A stretch of 64,000 nt of DNA from Pseudosporangium ferrugineum. Its GTDB lineage: Bacteria > Actinomycetota > Actinomycetes > Mycobacteriales > Micromonosporaceae. The notes below the pieces were generated by a model, which made no database searches, was not told where the DNA came from, and was given only the letters and a program-made list of their open reading frames with translations. Below, piece by piece: positions 35,973 through 45,965 of the stretch. Position 1 is the first letter of the stretch; each line of letters starts with the position of its first letter. The stretch spans positions 62,001 to 126,000 of the forward strand of contig NZ_PVZG01000004.1 in assembly GCF_003002065.1 (NCBI RefSeq), read 5' to 3'. The translations under genes and the position numbers were made by a program.

Positions 35973-36643
35973 AGCGGCCCGAACCGGTATCCGAATCCGC
36001 GCACCGTCTGCACGTACACCGGATCCGCCGGCGTCTTCTCGATCTTCGTCCGCAGTCGCTGCACGCAGTTGTCGACCAGGCGGGAGTCGCCCAGGTAATC
36101 GTGTTCCCAGACCTCCTCCAGCAATTGGGTACGGCTGAACACCCGTCCCGGCGCGCGGGACAGCGTGAGCAGCAGCCGCAGCTCGGTCGGCGTCAGCGAC
36201 ACCGGTTCGCCGGCCCGCGAGACCGTGAGGGCGCTGGTGTCGATGCGCAGGTCGCCGTGCGTGCGCACCTCGTCGCCGCCGGACGTGATCCGGCGCAGGA
36301 CGGCCCTGATCCGCGCGTCCAGCACGGTGGGCTGCACCGGCTTGATCACGTAGTCGTCCGCGCCCGCCTCGAGTCCCTCGACGACGTCCCAGTCGTCGCC
36401 GCGCGCGGTCAGCATGATGACCGGCACGTCGCCGGTCCTGCGGATGCGCCGGCACACCTCGAACCCGTCGACGCCGGGGAGCATCAGGTCGAGCACCACC
36501 AGGTCCGGCACCGACGCCGCGAACTCCCGCAGCCCGGTCTCGCCGGTCGCGGCGGACCGCACGTCGTGCCCGTGCCGGCCGAGCGCCAGCTCCATCCCCC
36601 GGCGTACCAGCGGGTCGTCCTCGATCAACAGCACGGAGGCCAT
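35969..36643 (-). CDS. OmpR/PhoB-type response regulator
   Basis: 224 aa from ATG 36643 (MASVLLIEDD). Receiver: acidic pair EDD near residue 9, phospho-Asp in VVLDLMLPG, Thr in MLTAR, Lys in VIKPV. DNA-binding winged helix at ~125-224 (LTPTELRLLLTLSRAPGRVF, LVDNCVQRLRTKIE). First gene of the three-gene signalling operon. Longer upstream frame to 36736 lacks the conserved start and a ribosome site. Confidence 0.93.
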   Translation of the reverse strand: MASVLLIEDDPLVRRGMELALGRHGHDVRSAATGETGLREFAASVPDLVVLDLMLPGVDGFEVCRRIRRTGDVPVIMLTARGDDWDVVEGLEAGADDYVIKPVQPTVLDARIRAVLRRITSGGDEVRTHGDLRIDTSALTVSRAGEPVSLTPTELRLLLTLSRAPGRVFSRTQLLEEVWEHDYLGDSRLVDNCVQRLRTKIEKTPADPVYVQTVRGFGYRFGPL

Positions 36644-36754
36644 CACCGGAGTATGCCCATCCCGCGCCACCGGCGCCCGGCCGCGAGGCGCTCTGCGACA
36701 GAACCGGGACACGACGGCGGAGGCCGCGGGACGCACGGCAGCCAGCCTGGACGC

Positions 36755-37534
36755 ATGGTCAACCTTCGTTTCTCCGTACCCGTCATCGCCGTCCTGTCGC
36801 TGCTGCTCGCCGGCGCCTGCGGTGACCGGGCCACGGTCGCCGGCGACGGCTCACCGGCGGAGCTGGGCCCGCCCGGCCCCGGCCTGTCCCGGGTGATCCT
36901 CGTCGGCGACGACATCGCGATGAACCACGGCGAGGCCCTCGGCGCCGCGCTGGACGCCGCCGGCGTCGAATTCCACTCGATGGCCTCCGAGGGCGGCGGG
37001 ACGGTGGTCGGGCCGCTGTCCGGGGACCTCTGGGCCACCCTGCCCGACCGGCTGCGCACGGCGAAGCCGAGCACGGTCGTCTACCAGATCACCGGCTTCG
37101 ACTGGGGCACCGAGGGGCAGCAGAGGTCCGCGTACGAGCGGCTGCTCACCACGGTGAACGGCGCCGGCGCGAAGCTGGTCGTGGTCACCATGCCCCCGAT
37201 CCGGCCGCAGGAGCCGTACGCCGGCCACCTCGGCGACCTCGCCCGCGCCCCGCGCGTCGCCCGCCAGGTGACGGAGGCGGCCGGCGACCGCGCCGCCTTC
37301 CTCGACGCCGCCGCCGTCTGGGGCGACACCTACCAGCGCGTCCGGGACGGCGCGGCGGACCGCAGCTCCGACGGGATCCACACCTGCCCGCAGGGCGCGG
37401 CCCGGTTCACGACCTGGCTGCTGGGCGAGCTGGCGAAGCGGTACCCGGGCTTCACGCCACCCGCGGCCGAGAAGTGGGCGGACACCGGCTGGTCCGCCGA
37501 CGATCACTTCGTCGGCTGTCCGGCGGCGCAGTAA
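36755..37534 (+). CDS. SGNH-hydrolase-like lipoprotein lacking the nucleophile
   Basis: 259 aa. Signal peptide with lipobox LLLAGAC (Cys22). The fold pattern is SGNH: block I ILVGDDIAMNHG, where the usual GDS has Asp in place of Ser; a glycine-rich block; TGFDW where GxND is expected; and DGIHTCPQG, a DxxH block V. With Ser and Asn gone it probably is not a serine esterase; it may bind a ligand or use another mechanism. Stands alone, divergent from the response regulator (111 bp apart) and convergent with the next kinase gene. Confidence 0.75.
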   Translation: MVNLRFSVPVIAVLSLLLAGACGDRATVAGDGSPAELGPPGPGLSRVILVGDDIAMNHGEALGAALDAAGVEFHSMASEGGGTVVGPLSGDLWATLPDRLRTAKPSTVVYQITGFDWGTEGQQRSAYERLLTTVNGAGAKLVVVTMPPIRPQEPYAGHLGDLARAPRVARQVTEAAGDRAAFLDAAAVWGDTYQRVRDGAADRSSDGIHTCPQGAARFTTWLLGELAKRYPGFTPPAAEKWADTGWSADDHFVGCPAAQ

Positions 37535-37546
37535 CCGCACACCGAT

Positions 37547-39016
37547 CTATCCCTGACGCAGCTGGGGGAGGGTCAACCGGAAGCGGGCGCCCTCCCCCAG
37601 CGCCGTCTCCAGCTCCACGTCGCCGTCGTGGGCGCGGGCCAGGGAACGGGCGATGGCCAGCCCCAGGCCCGCGCTGGCGCCGCCGGAGCGGGCGCGGGAG
37701 CGGTCCGTACGGTAGAAGCGGTCGAAGACGTGGTCCGCCTGGCCCGCCGTCATGCCCGGGCCCTCGTCGGCCACCTCCAGCACCGCGCGGCCGTCCGCGG
37801 TCCCGACCCCGATGCGCACGGGCGTGCCCGCCGGTGTGTGCGCGACCGCGTTGCCCACCAGGTTGGCGACGATCTGCCGGAGCCGGTCCTCGTCGGCGTG
37901 CACCGGCGCGGGACCCGGTGGGCCGTCGCCGCCCGGGCCGGTCAGCTCGACCGGACGGGACGGGTCCAGCGCCCGCAGGTCGTGGCGGGCGTCGGTGGCG
38001 AGGGTGCGCAGATCCATCGGGGCCCGGTCGAGGTGGGTCTCCGAGACGTCGTCGAGGCGGGCGAGCAGCAGCAGGTTCTCGGCGAGGGCGGTGAGCCGGG
38101 TGGCCTCGTTCTCGATGCGCCGCATCGCCTCGTCGGCGTCGCCGTGACCGGTCACCGCGCCCATCCGGTACAGCTGGGCCGAGCCCTTGATGACGAACAG
38201 CGGCGTGCGCAGTTCGTGGCTGACGTCGGAGACGAAGGTCCGCATCCGCGCCTCGGAGGCGGCCCGCGCGGCGAAGGCCCGTTCCAGCTGGCCGAGCATG
38301 GTGTTCAGCGACGTCGCCAGGTGCCCGATCTCCGTGCCGGGGGCGGCGTCGACGGGCACGCGCCGGCTCAGGTCGCCGGAGGCGATGGCCGCCGCCGTGT
38401 GCTCGATGCGGCGCAGCGGGCGCAGGCCCCGGCCGAGGGCGTACCAGCCGGCCGCCGTCAGCAGCACGAGCAGCACGCCGCCGCTGATCACGCTGGTCCC
38501 CCGCACCCGGGCCACGGTGGCGTCGGCCGCGGCCAGCGGCGCGGCGGCGATCGCCGTGCCGTCCGGCCCGGTCGTGGGACGGGCGACGGCCCGCCAGCGG
38601 GACGTGCCGTCGGCGCCGGGCAGGTAGACCGGGGCGCCGTCGGCGGGGACGCCCCGCAGCGCGCCGGGGGCGGGCAGGGTGGCCCGGTCCAGCCCGGACG
38701 TGTGGACGTCGCGCACCACCGCGCCGCCGCCGTCCAGGTAGACCAGGTACGGCGCACCGATCAGGTCGAGCGCCGGGTCGATCATCGCCGGCGACGCGGT
38801 GACCACGGGAGCGCTGGGAGCGGTGGGAGCGGTGGCCGGCATCTGCGCCAGCAGGGCGGTGAAGGAGCGCAGCTGGGTGTCGACCCGGTCCAGCTGATAG
38901 CGCTCGAGCTGCCCGGTGACGACCGTGGTGACCAGGGCCAGCCCGGCGAGCAGCAGGGTCGCGGTGAGCAGCAGCAGCCGTACGCGCAACGACAGCAGCC
39001 GCAGCAGCCGCCTCAT
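37547..39016 (-). CDS. OmpR-type sensor histidine kinase
   Basis: 489 aa. Two membrane spans (~10-32 and ~178-198), extracellular domain with an Ala/Pro/Thr-rich portion, HAMP (RPLRRIEHTAAAIASGDLS), phospho-His in VSHELRTPL, NLVGNAVAHTP and DEGPGM/GLGLAIARS. A PrrB/MprB-like actinomycete kinase. The start overlaps the regulator stop by ATGA. Paired with the response regulator to its right. Confidence 0.93.
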   Translation of the reverse strand: MRRLLRLLSLRVRLLLLTATLLLAGLALVTTVVTGQLERYQLDRVDTQLRSFTALLAQMPATAPTAPSAPVVTASPAMIDPALDLIGAPYLVYLDGGGAVVRDVHTSGLDRATLPAPGALRGVPADGAPVYLPGADGTSRWRAVARPTTGPDGTAIAAAPLAAADATVARVRGTSVISGGVLLVLLTAAGWYALGRGLRPLRRIEHTAAAIASGDLSRRVPVDAAPGTEIGHLATSLNTMLGQLERAFAARAASEARMRTFVSDVSHELRTPLFVIKGSAQLYRMGAVTGHGDADEAMRRIENEATRLTALAENLLLLARLDDVSETHLDRAPMDLRTLATDARHDLRALDPSRPVELTGPGGDGPPGPAPVHADEDRLRQIVANLVGNAVAHTPAGTPVRIGVGTADGRAVLEVADEGPGMTAGQADHVFDRFYRTDRSRARSGGASAGLGLAIARSLARAHDGDVELETALGEGARFRLTLPQLRQG

Positions 39017-39729
39017 CGCCGGGGCTCGCGCATCACATAGCCGACGCCGTGCACGGTCTGGATGAGCCTGGGCTCCCCGACGTCGACCTTGCGCCGCAGA
39101 TACGAGATGTACGTGTCCACGATGCTGGCGTCGCCGGCGAAGTCGTAGTGCCACACCCGGTCCAGGATCTGCGCCTTGGACACGACGTGACCGGCGTTCT
39201 CCATCAGGTAGCGCAGCAGCCGGAACTCGGTGGCGGTCACCCGCAGCGGCAAGCCGTCCCGCGTGACCTGGTGCCCGTCGGGGTCGAGCGCCAGCGCGCC
39301 CACGGTCAGCACGCCGGTGTGGTGGCCGGCGGTGCGCCGCAGGATCGCCCGGATCCGGGCGATCAGCTCCTCGAGGTCGAACGGCTTGGTGACGTAGTCG
39401 TCGGCGCCGAGGGACAGGCCGGTCACCTTGTCCGCCTGAGCGTCGCGGGCGGTGAGGAAGAGCACCGGCACGGTCACCCGCCGGTCCCGCAGCCGCCGGA
39501 CCACCTCGAAGCCGTCCATGTCCGGCAGCATGACGTCGAGCAGGACCAGGTCGGGCGGTTCGCCGATGGCCGCGACGACCGCCTCTCCGGCGGTCGCCAC
39601 GGACGTCACCTCGAAGCCGGCGAACCTCAGCGTGGCGGCGAGCAGCTCACGGACGGTCGCCTCGTCCTCCACCACCAGCAGCCGCCCGCCGCCCGTACCG
39701 GATGTCATCTCCTGGCCCGTTCCTCGCAT
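39013..39729 (-). CDS. OmpR-type response regulator
   Basis: About 238 aa; starts at 39738 (GTG), 39729 (ATG) and 39708 (ATG) are all in frame, none with a textbook ribosome site. Receiver motifs VVEDEAT, phospho-Asp in LLDVMLPD, FLTAR and VTKPFD; winged-helix domain with LRVTATEFRLLRYLMENAGHVV. Partner of the kinase at 37.5-39.0 kb. The MtrA/PrrA-like family commonly controls envelope or stress genes. Confidence 0.92.
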   Translation of the reverse strand: MRGTGQEMTSGTGGGRLLVVEDEATVRELLAATLRFAGFEVTSVATAGEAVVAAIGEPPDLVLLDVMLPDMDGFEVVRRLRDRRVTVPVLFLTARDAQADKVTGLSLGADDYVTKPFDLEELIARIRAILRRTAGHHTGVLTVGALALDPDGHQVTRDGLPLRVTATEFRLLRYLMENAGHVVSKAQILDRVWHYDFAGDASIVDTYISYLRRKVDVGEPRLIQTVHGVGYVMREPRR

Positions 39730-39804
39730 GCCGATCACAATAGAAACAGCGCGTCACGCCGGAGGAGCACGAACACCGCCAGCAGCAGGGCCAGGAACAG
39801 CGGG

Positions 39805-40565
39805 TCACACATCGCGGCGCCCGAACAGGACGACGGCGCCCGCGAGCAGGACGGCGACGCCGGCGGCCAGCCCGGCGAGGTTCACCCAGGGATGGGGATA
39901 GGCGGGGTCGGGCAGGGTCGCCACGACGGCGGACCCGCCGATCGTGGGCCAGAAGTCGAACAGCCCGTCCAGCCATCCGGGGAAGATGTCCGCCAGGGCC
40001 GGCACCAGCAGCACGATCGCCACCAGCGCGGCCAGGGCGCCGGCCGTCGCCCGCAGGATCGTGCCGAGGGCCACCGCCAGCAGCGCGATGACGGCGAGAT
40101 AGAGGCCGGTGCCGACGATCGCCCGCAACACGTGCGGATCGCCGAGGGCGGCGTGCGGCGCGCCGGCGGCGCTGAGGCGGTTCTGCCCGAGGAAGAAGGC
40201 GGCGAACATCAGCACCTGCCCGGCCACCACCGCGACGGCGGCGACCACGGCCACCTTCGCCAGCAGCAGCCGGTGGCGCCGCGGGGTGGCGGTCAGCGAC
40301 GTGCGCAGCAGGCCGGTCGCGTACTCGGAGGTCACCACGAGCACGCCCAGCACGCCGATGATCAGCTGGACGACGAAGAACAGGGTGAGGCTGAGCCGCG
40401 TCGGATCCCACTCCAGCCGTTCCTCGGCGGTCAGGTCCGGGTACGAGTCCGCGATCGCGCTCATCGACAGGAACGTGATGCCCAGCCCGGCGACGACCAG
40501 GCCGGCGAGGGTGAGCCAGGTCGAGCGCAGGCTGTAGAACTTGATCCATTCGGCGCGCAGCGCGT

Positions 40566-40569
<4 letters not shown>
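39805..40569 (-). CDS. ABC-2 type transporter permease
   Basis: 254 aa with six predicted membrane spans. The ATGLLRTSLTATPRRHRLLLAK region is the typical motif of ABC-2 permeases linked to ATPases of the drug/lantibiotic-immunity type. A large extracellular loop is lacking. Start overlaps the ATPase stop by ATGA. Acts with the ATPase as an exporter whose substrate is unknown. Confidence 0.88.
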
Positions 40570-41480
<911 letters not shown>

Positions 41481-41596
41481 GCCGGGAATCCTGGAGGCCC
41501 GCACTGGCCGGCTCCTGGGAAGTTCTGGGTGATCCCTGAGAATCCCGCCCCCGGGCCGCCCGGCAGCGGTCCGCGGGCCGGGGATTCACAGAAAGG

Positions 41597-41974
41597 TCAC
41601 GGCAGACCGTCCAGAGCCTCGCGTACGGCGGTCAGGATGGCGCCGTGGCCGGCGCCGGTCGCCCTCGCGCGCCGGACGAACTCCTCGGCCGCGTGCCGCA
41701 ACGACGACGGCTCGCCGGGGACCGGGACGTCGGCGACCCGGGTGCCCCGGCCGCGCCGCGATTCGACCAGACCGGCGGCCTCGAGCTCCCGGTAGGTGCG
41801 CGCCACCGTGCCGACGGCGAGTCCGAGGTCGCCGGCGAGCTGGCGCAACGGCGGCAGCCGCTCCCCTGCCGTGACGACGCCGTCGCGGATGAGGGCGGCC
41901 AGCTGGCGGCGCAGCTGTTCGTACGGTGGAGTCGGGTCGGAGGGGCGGACCTCGATGGCCGGCAGCGGGTTCAC
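41597..41974 (-). CDS. GntR-family regulator, YtrA subfamily
   Basis: 125 aa, GTG start overlapping the stop of the membrane protein gene. N-terminal winged helix (PPYEQLRRQLAALI, LPPLRQLAGDLGLAVGTVAR, ELEAAGLVESRRGRGT) with only a short C-terminal tail, as in YtrA-type regulators. These usually repress a neighbouring ABC transporter and their own operon. Likely operator: the 44-bp palindrome at 42892-42935, at the head of its operon. Confidence 0.9.
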   Translation of the reverse strand: MNPLPAIEVRPSDPTPPYEQLRRQLAALIRDGVVTAGERLPPLRQLAGDLGLAVGTVARTYRELEAAGLVESRRGRGTRVADVPVPGEPSSLRHAAEEFVRRARATGAGHGAILTAVREALDGLP

Positions 41975-42891
41975 GCCTTCTCCCCGGACGGCCCGGCCGA
42001 CGGCAGCAGCAGGATGCCGCCGCACCACGCCGCCGCGAGGAAGGCCGCGAGCGCCACGCCGGTCAGCAGGGGCCCGTTGAGCACGCCCAGCGGGTCGCCG
42101 CACCCGGCGACGTACGACCGCATCGCCAGGCCCGCCGTCGCCGCGATGCCCATCAGCGGCGTGAGCACGAGAATGCCGGCCGCCGCCGTCACCACCTCGG
42201 CCGATCGGCGCCGCGAGACGTCGTCGGGTTCGGCGGCGTCGTCGGCCCGGGGGCGCCGCACCACCCGGCGCAGCACCAGCCCGGCCAGCACCAGCCCGGC
42301 GGCGACGACGGTGACCCCCGGGACGGTGTAGGCGGCGCCGGGCCACGGCCCGCCGTCGAAGGTCACCGGTCCCGCCTCGCACACGAGGTGCCCGTCCTCG
42401 AGGATCCAGCCTCCGGACACGCCCAGCGTCGTCGTCGCCGCGAGCGCCACCAGGACCGCCGCGGAGACGGCGACCAGCGCGCCGAGGCGGCGGGGCAGGT
42501 AGTCGACGAGCCGGCGGACCCGCAGCCCGGCGCGGCGCACCGGGCCGGTGGGGGCGGGGACGCTCAGCTCCCCCGCCAGCGTCCCGGCGAGCACGCCCAG
42601 GCCGAGGACGGGCCAGGCGACCATCGCGCCCCACGACTCCCCCGTCGCGAGGGCCGCGACGGCGCCGGCCGCCCCGGCCGCCAGGCCCGTCCAGCGCCAC
42701 CGCACGGCCGGCACGACGGTGCCGCCCGGCCGGCCCGGACGCCGGACGGCCACGTCGTCGTCCGCCCAGGACAACCTGCCGACCGGAACCGGGGAGCGCT
42801 CGGGCCAGAACAGGCGGATCACGATCAGCGCGCCGATGGTCAGGGCCAGGAAGACCGAGAACACCGATGCCACCACGGGTACGAACGACAC
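41971..42891 (-). CDS. Multi-pass membrane protein preceding GntR
   Basis: 306 aa, GTG start with GAGGAGG 5 bases upstream. About seven hydrophobic spans with long Arg-rich loops; a hydrophobic N-terminus (PVVASVFSVFLALTIGALIVI) followed by WPERSPVPVGRLSW. No catalytic motif. Proteins of this type travel with YtrA-type GntR regulators, which agrees with the GTGA overlap here. Its ribosome site lies inside one arm of the palindrome. Confidence 0.75.
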   Translation of the reverse strand: MSFVPVVASVFSVFLALTIGALIVIRLFWPERSPVPVGRLSWADDDVAVRRPGRPGGTVVPAVRWRWTGLAAGAAGAVAALATGESWGAMVAWPVLGLGVLAGTLAGELSVPAPTGPVRRAGLRVRRLVDYLPRRLGALVAVSAAVLVALAATTTLGVSGGWILEDGHLVCEAGPVTFDGGPWPGAAYTVPGVTVVAAGLVLAGLVLRRVVRRPRADDAAEPDDVSRRRSAEVVTAAAGILVLTPLMGIAATAGLAMRSYVAGCGDPLGVLNGPLLTGVALAAFLAAAWCGGILLLPSAGPSGEKA

Positions 42892-42935
42892 GAGGCCTCC
42901 TCTTGTATCACGTACTTGATACAAGAGGAGGCCTC
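42892..42935. promoter_or_regulatory. Perfect 44-bp palindrome with 19-bp arms (operator and/or terminator)
   Basis: Left arm GAGGCCTCCTCTTGTATCA (42892-42910), spacer CGTACT, right arm TGATACAAGAGGAGGCCTC (42917-42935), with no mismatch. Reading leftward, it covers the RBS GAGGAGG of the membrane protein gene, and a TTGACA lies just before it (42943-42948) with TATCAA 18 bases on, a fair promoter. It also sits 26 bp after the end of the upstream ABC operon. Autorepression by the YtrA-type GntR is the simplest reading. Confidence 0.75.
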
Positions 42936-42961
42936 AATGTGTCAACACAAGTGGGGAGCCG

Positions 42962-43774
42962 TCAGCGCGTGCCTCGCCGGACGATGCCGCGCCCGACGAG
43001 CAGGGCGACGACGGTGCCCATGCCCAGCGGGACGGCGGCGAATGCGGCGACCTCATCCTCGTCCAGCGTCCCGACCATCATGGACAGCGAGTCCGACCAC
43101 GACACCAGCACCGCGGTCACCCCCGCCAGCAGCAGGCCGCCGAGCTGCGCGACGATCAGCGCCACGGGCCACGCCACCACGGACATCACCAGGGTGCGCA
43201 GCGTTCGGCCGCCGGCCAGCCCGGCGATGCCGGCCAGCGCGGTGATGAACACCGTCTGCATCACCATGAAGACGATGCTGTGCTTGTGGGCCACCTGCAG
43301 CAGGGAGTAGCCGAACTCCCCCACGATCAGCGTGTAGCGGGCCGCCGCCAGGCGGAAGGCGACGGCGACGGCGGCCGTGCAGACCGCGCCGGCCGCCAGG
43401 GCCCACAGCAGCTTGGTGAACAGCCAGCGCATCCGGGGCACCGACTGGGTGAGCACGAAGGCGTCGGTCGACTCCTCGCGCTCCCGGGCGAACAGCGGCA
43501 CGCCGAGGATCAGCCCGATCAGCAGCGGCACGAACGTGGCGACCAGCACCACGGCCTGCGCCAGGCTCGTCGCCGTGCCCGCCGGCAGGCAGCTCACTCC
43601 CCGCTCGCAGAGGCCGGTCCGGTCGGGCACGTAGCCGGCGACCACGATGCCGTGCGCCTCGGCCTGCTGCCGGATCACCCGGGCCCCGGCGAGGACGAAC
43701 GCCGTCGAGAGCGCGCTCAGGGCGGCGGCGACGATCAGGTACGGGCGCAGCAGACGCAGCGCGAGCCAGTTCAT
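42962..43774 (-). CDS. ABC transporter permease (membrane protein)
   Basis: 270 aa, about six spans. First span LLRPYLIVAAALSALSTAFVLA, then an extracellular loop with two cysteines (GLCERGVSCLP), and REREESTDAFVLTQSVPRMRWLFTKLL, typical of ABC-2-like permeases coupled to YtrB-type ATPases. Overlaps the ATPase stop by four bases (ATGA). Third gene of the GntR-ATPase-permease operon. Confidence 0.85.
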   Translation of the reverse strand: MNWLALRLLRPYLIVAAALSALSTAFVLAGARVIRQQAEAHGIVVAGYVPDRTGLCERGVSCLPAGTATSLAQAVVLVATFVPLLIGLILGVPLFAREREESTDAFVLTQSVPRMRWLFTKLLWALAAGAVCTAAVAVAFRLAAARYTLIVGEFGYSLLQVAHKHSIVFMVMQTVFITALAGIAGLAGGRTLRTLVMSVVAWPVALIVAQLGGLLLAGVTAVLVSWSDSLSMMVGTLDEDEVAAFAAVPLGMGTVVALLVGRGIVRRGTR

Positions 43775-44655
43775 GCGAGGGTCACCTTTCGTTCCGGCTC
43801 CGGTCCGGGCGCCCGCAGGTACCCCAGGAGCAGTTCCTCCAACGTCGGGCGGTGCCACGCCAGGCTGCCCACCGGCTCCGCCGACCGGACCAGGGCGGTG
43901 GCGTCCCTTCCCACCGCCCGCGCCTCGACGATCGCCGTGCCGTCGAGCGCGCCGACCTCGCTGCCGGCTCCGACCGCTACCAGGTGGGTGGCCAGCGCCT
44001 GGTCGACGTCGGCGGCGAGGCGCACCCGCCCGTCGGCGAGCACCACCACCCGGTCGCAGACGCCGTCGATGTCGGCGACGACGTGCGACGACAGCACCAC
44101 GGTCGTGCCCCGCCCGGCGACCTCGGCCATCAGCGCCCCGGTGACCTCCGTGCGGGCGACCGGGTCGAGCGGGGCCAGCGGCTCGTCCAGCAGCAGCAGG
44201 CCGGGACGCTTGGCCAGCGCCATCACCAGCGCCAGACGGGCCCGGCGCCCCGGCGCGAGGGTGCCCACCCGCGCCCCGGAGGGCAGCGCCGCGTCGTCGG
44301 CGAGGCGCCGGGCGTACGCGGCGTCCCAGCGCGGGTTGAGGCGGCCACCCAGGGCGAGGGTCTGCGCCACCGTCAGCATCGGATAGAGCGGGGCGTGCTG
44401 GCCCACGTACCCGATCGCGGGAAGCGAGGCGTCGCCGGCGACCTCGCCGAACACCCGCACCCGGCCGCGGTCCGGCCGCAACAACCCGGCGGCGGCCCGC
44501 AGCAGCGTGCTCTTGCCGGCCCCGTTGCGCCCGACCAGCGCGGTGACGGCGCCTGCGGGAACCACGAACGAGCAGTCGTCCAGCGCGCGCCGCGGCCCGA
44601 AGCTGTGGCCGACCCCGGCGACGTCCAGCGCCGCCTCCGTACGCTCAAACGGCAC
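43771..44655 (-). CDS. ABC transporter ATP-binding protein
   Basis: 294 aa from GTG 44655 (GGGAGG 6 bases upstream; an earlier GTG at 44673 is less likely). Walker A GRNGAGKST, signature degenerate (LAPGRRARLALV in place of LSGGQ), Walker B LLLLDEPLAPLDP, switch His SSHVVAD. The weak signature resembles YtrB-type ATPases regulated by GntR. Overlaps the GntR gene by 11 bases. Confidence 0.88.
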   Translation of the reverse strand: MPFERTEAALDVAGVGHSFGPRRALDDCSFVVPAGAVTALVGRNGAGKSTLLRAAAGLLRPDRGRVRVFGEVAGDASLPAIGYVGQHAPLYPMLTVAQTLALGGRLNPRWDAAYARRLADDAALPSGARVGTLAPGRRARLALVMALAKRPGLLLLDEPLAPLDPVARTEVTGALMAEVAGRGTTVVLSSHVVADIDGVCDRVVVLADGRVRLAADVDQALATHLVAVGAGSEVGALDGTAIVEARAVGRDATALVRSAEPVGSLAWHRPTLEELLLGYLRAPGPEPERKVTLA

Positions 44656-45046
44656 GACGCGCCTCCCCCGCACCCGGCACCGTCCCGGCCGCCACCTCGG
44701 CCACCAGGGCCTGCATGTCGGTGACGTCCAGCCCGGCGGCGCGGGCCCGGGCGGCCCAGGCGGCCAGCTCGCGCCGCAGCCGCCCGAGGTTGTCGGGCAG
44801 CGGCGCGAGATGCTCGCGCACGAACGTGCCGGACCCCTGCCGCGCCTCCACGAGCCCCGCCACCTCCAGCTCCCGGTACGCCTTCAGCACGGTGTTCGGA
44901 TTGATGCCGGCGTCCTCCGACACCTCCCGAGCCGTGGGCAGCTGGTCACCGGGCGTCAGCCGGCCCATCCGGATCGCCTGGCGCACCTGCTGCACGAGCT
45001 GGACGTACACGGCGGTCCCGGTCCGGCGGTCGATCCGGAAGATCAC
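44645..45046 (-). CDS. GntR-family regulator, YtrA subfamily
   Basis: About 133 aa from GTG 45046 (VIFRIDRRTG, the usual start of this subfamily); a TTG at 45070 would add eight residues. Winged helix VYVQLVQQVRQAIR, LPTAREVSEDAGINPNTVLK, YRELEVAGLVEARQGSGTFV. It leads an ATPase-permease operon and should repress it. Its probable operator is the CTAGT-CA-ACTAG palindrome just upstream. Confidence 0.9.
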   Translation of the reverse strand: MIFRIDRRTGTAVYVQLVQQVRQAIRMGRLTPGDQLPTAREVSEDAGINPNTVLKAYRELEVAGLVEARQGSGTFVREHLAPLPDNLGRLRRELAAWAARARAAGLDVTDMQALVAEVAAGTVPGAGEARRAV

Positions 45047-45062
45047 GTCAACCGCCAATCCC

Positions 45063-45074
45063 CTAGTCAACTAG
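45063..45074. promoter_or_regulatory. CTAGT-CA-ACTAG operator
   Basis: A perfect 5-bp-arm inverted repeat ~17 bp before the GntR start. YtrA-type regulators bind short TAGT-n-ACTA palindromes, so autoregulation is likely. Confidence 0.6.
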
Positions 45075-45173
45075 TGGACCGAGACTCCCGGACGCCGCCA
45101 CCGTCTGTCAAGAGGCATGCAGAACGGTTCTCGCTTTGCCATCACGCAGCGCCGAATGGCACTGCTCGATTTC

Positions 45174-45908
45174 TCACGGGACTGCCTTCGGCTCGATGGA
45201 GGATGCCAGGGTCAGGAGGCCCGGCGCCGCCTGGAGGAGGGCTCGCGAACGCGAGTTGATGTGCGCGACCCGTGCCCGGAGGGCGGCGGTGATGTCGGAT
45301 GTGCGGGCGTGTTGCCGCAGGGCCGGCAGGAGTGCTTGCAGCGGCGGGATGCGATAGCCCGCGAGGCGTAGTTGGTGCACGATCCGCGCGTCTCGGACGT
45401 CGGCGGGGGCGTAGACACGGGCATGTCCGCCACCTGCGCGGGCGGGGGTGAGCAGGCCCTGCCTGTCCCAGTACCGCAGCGTCGAGGTGGGCACTGCCAG
45501 CGCGGCCGCGAGTTCGGAGATGGTCATGGCGTCGCCGGGGCGGACGTCGCCGAGGGTTTCGGCGGAGATCGCGGCGACCGCGTCTCCGGCCAGCTCGACG
45601 TCGCGCCGTTCAGCGTGCAGGCGGGCGTGCGCCATGTCGACGAGGGCCAGTACGTCAGCCTCCGTGCCGGCCCGTGCGACGCGAAGGAACCTCTTCGCCT
45701 CGGCGGCCCCGACGCCCGCGGCGAGGACGACGTAGGTCGCCGCCGCCAGCGCGTGGATCTCGGTCCACGCGCGATAACCCGACGGAGTACGCGCGGCCGA
45801 TTCCAGAACCCCGTCACGTTCGAGGTTGCGCACCAACTGGACGGAGCAACCAGCGCGCCGCGCCACCTCGGCGGTTCGCAACGGGCGGTGGAGGGTTTTC
45901 GTGGTCAT
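45174..45908 (-). CDS. Double-MerR-domain regulator
   Basis: 244 aa. Two separate MerR-like winged helices: residues ~10-60 (LRTAEVARRAGCSVQLVRNL, ERDGVLESAARTPSGYRAW) and ~128-200 (MTISELAAALAVPTSTLRYW, DRQGLLTPARAGGGHARVY, then QLRLAGYRIPPL). Between them lies a helical segment. Ordinary MerR proteins have one HTH and dimerise; this could bind as a pseudo-dimer or bridge two sites. Divergent from the DUF6194-like gene (57 bp apart). Confidence 0.85.
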   Translation of the reverse strand: MTTKTLHRPLRTAEVARRAGCSVQLVRNLERDGVLESAARTPSGYRAWTEIHALAAATYVVLAAGVGAAEAKRFLRVARAGTEADVLALVDMAHARLHAERRDVELAGDAVAAISAETLGDVRPGDAMTISELAAALAVPTSTLRYWDRQGLLTPARAGGGHARVYAPADVRDARIVHQLRLAGYRIPPLQALLPALRQHARTSDITAALRARVAHINSRSRALLQAAPGLLTLASSIEPKAVP

Positions 45909-45965
45909 CGTTGAGGCCTCGCGTTCGGAAGTCTCCACAAGCAGTTCAATGTAACGCTGGAACAC

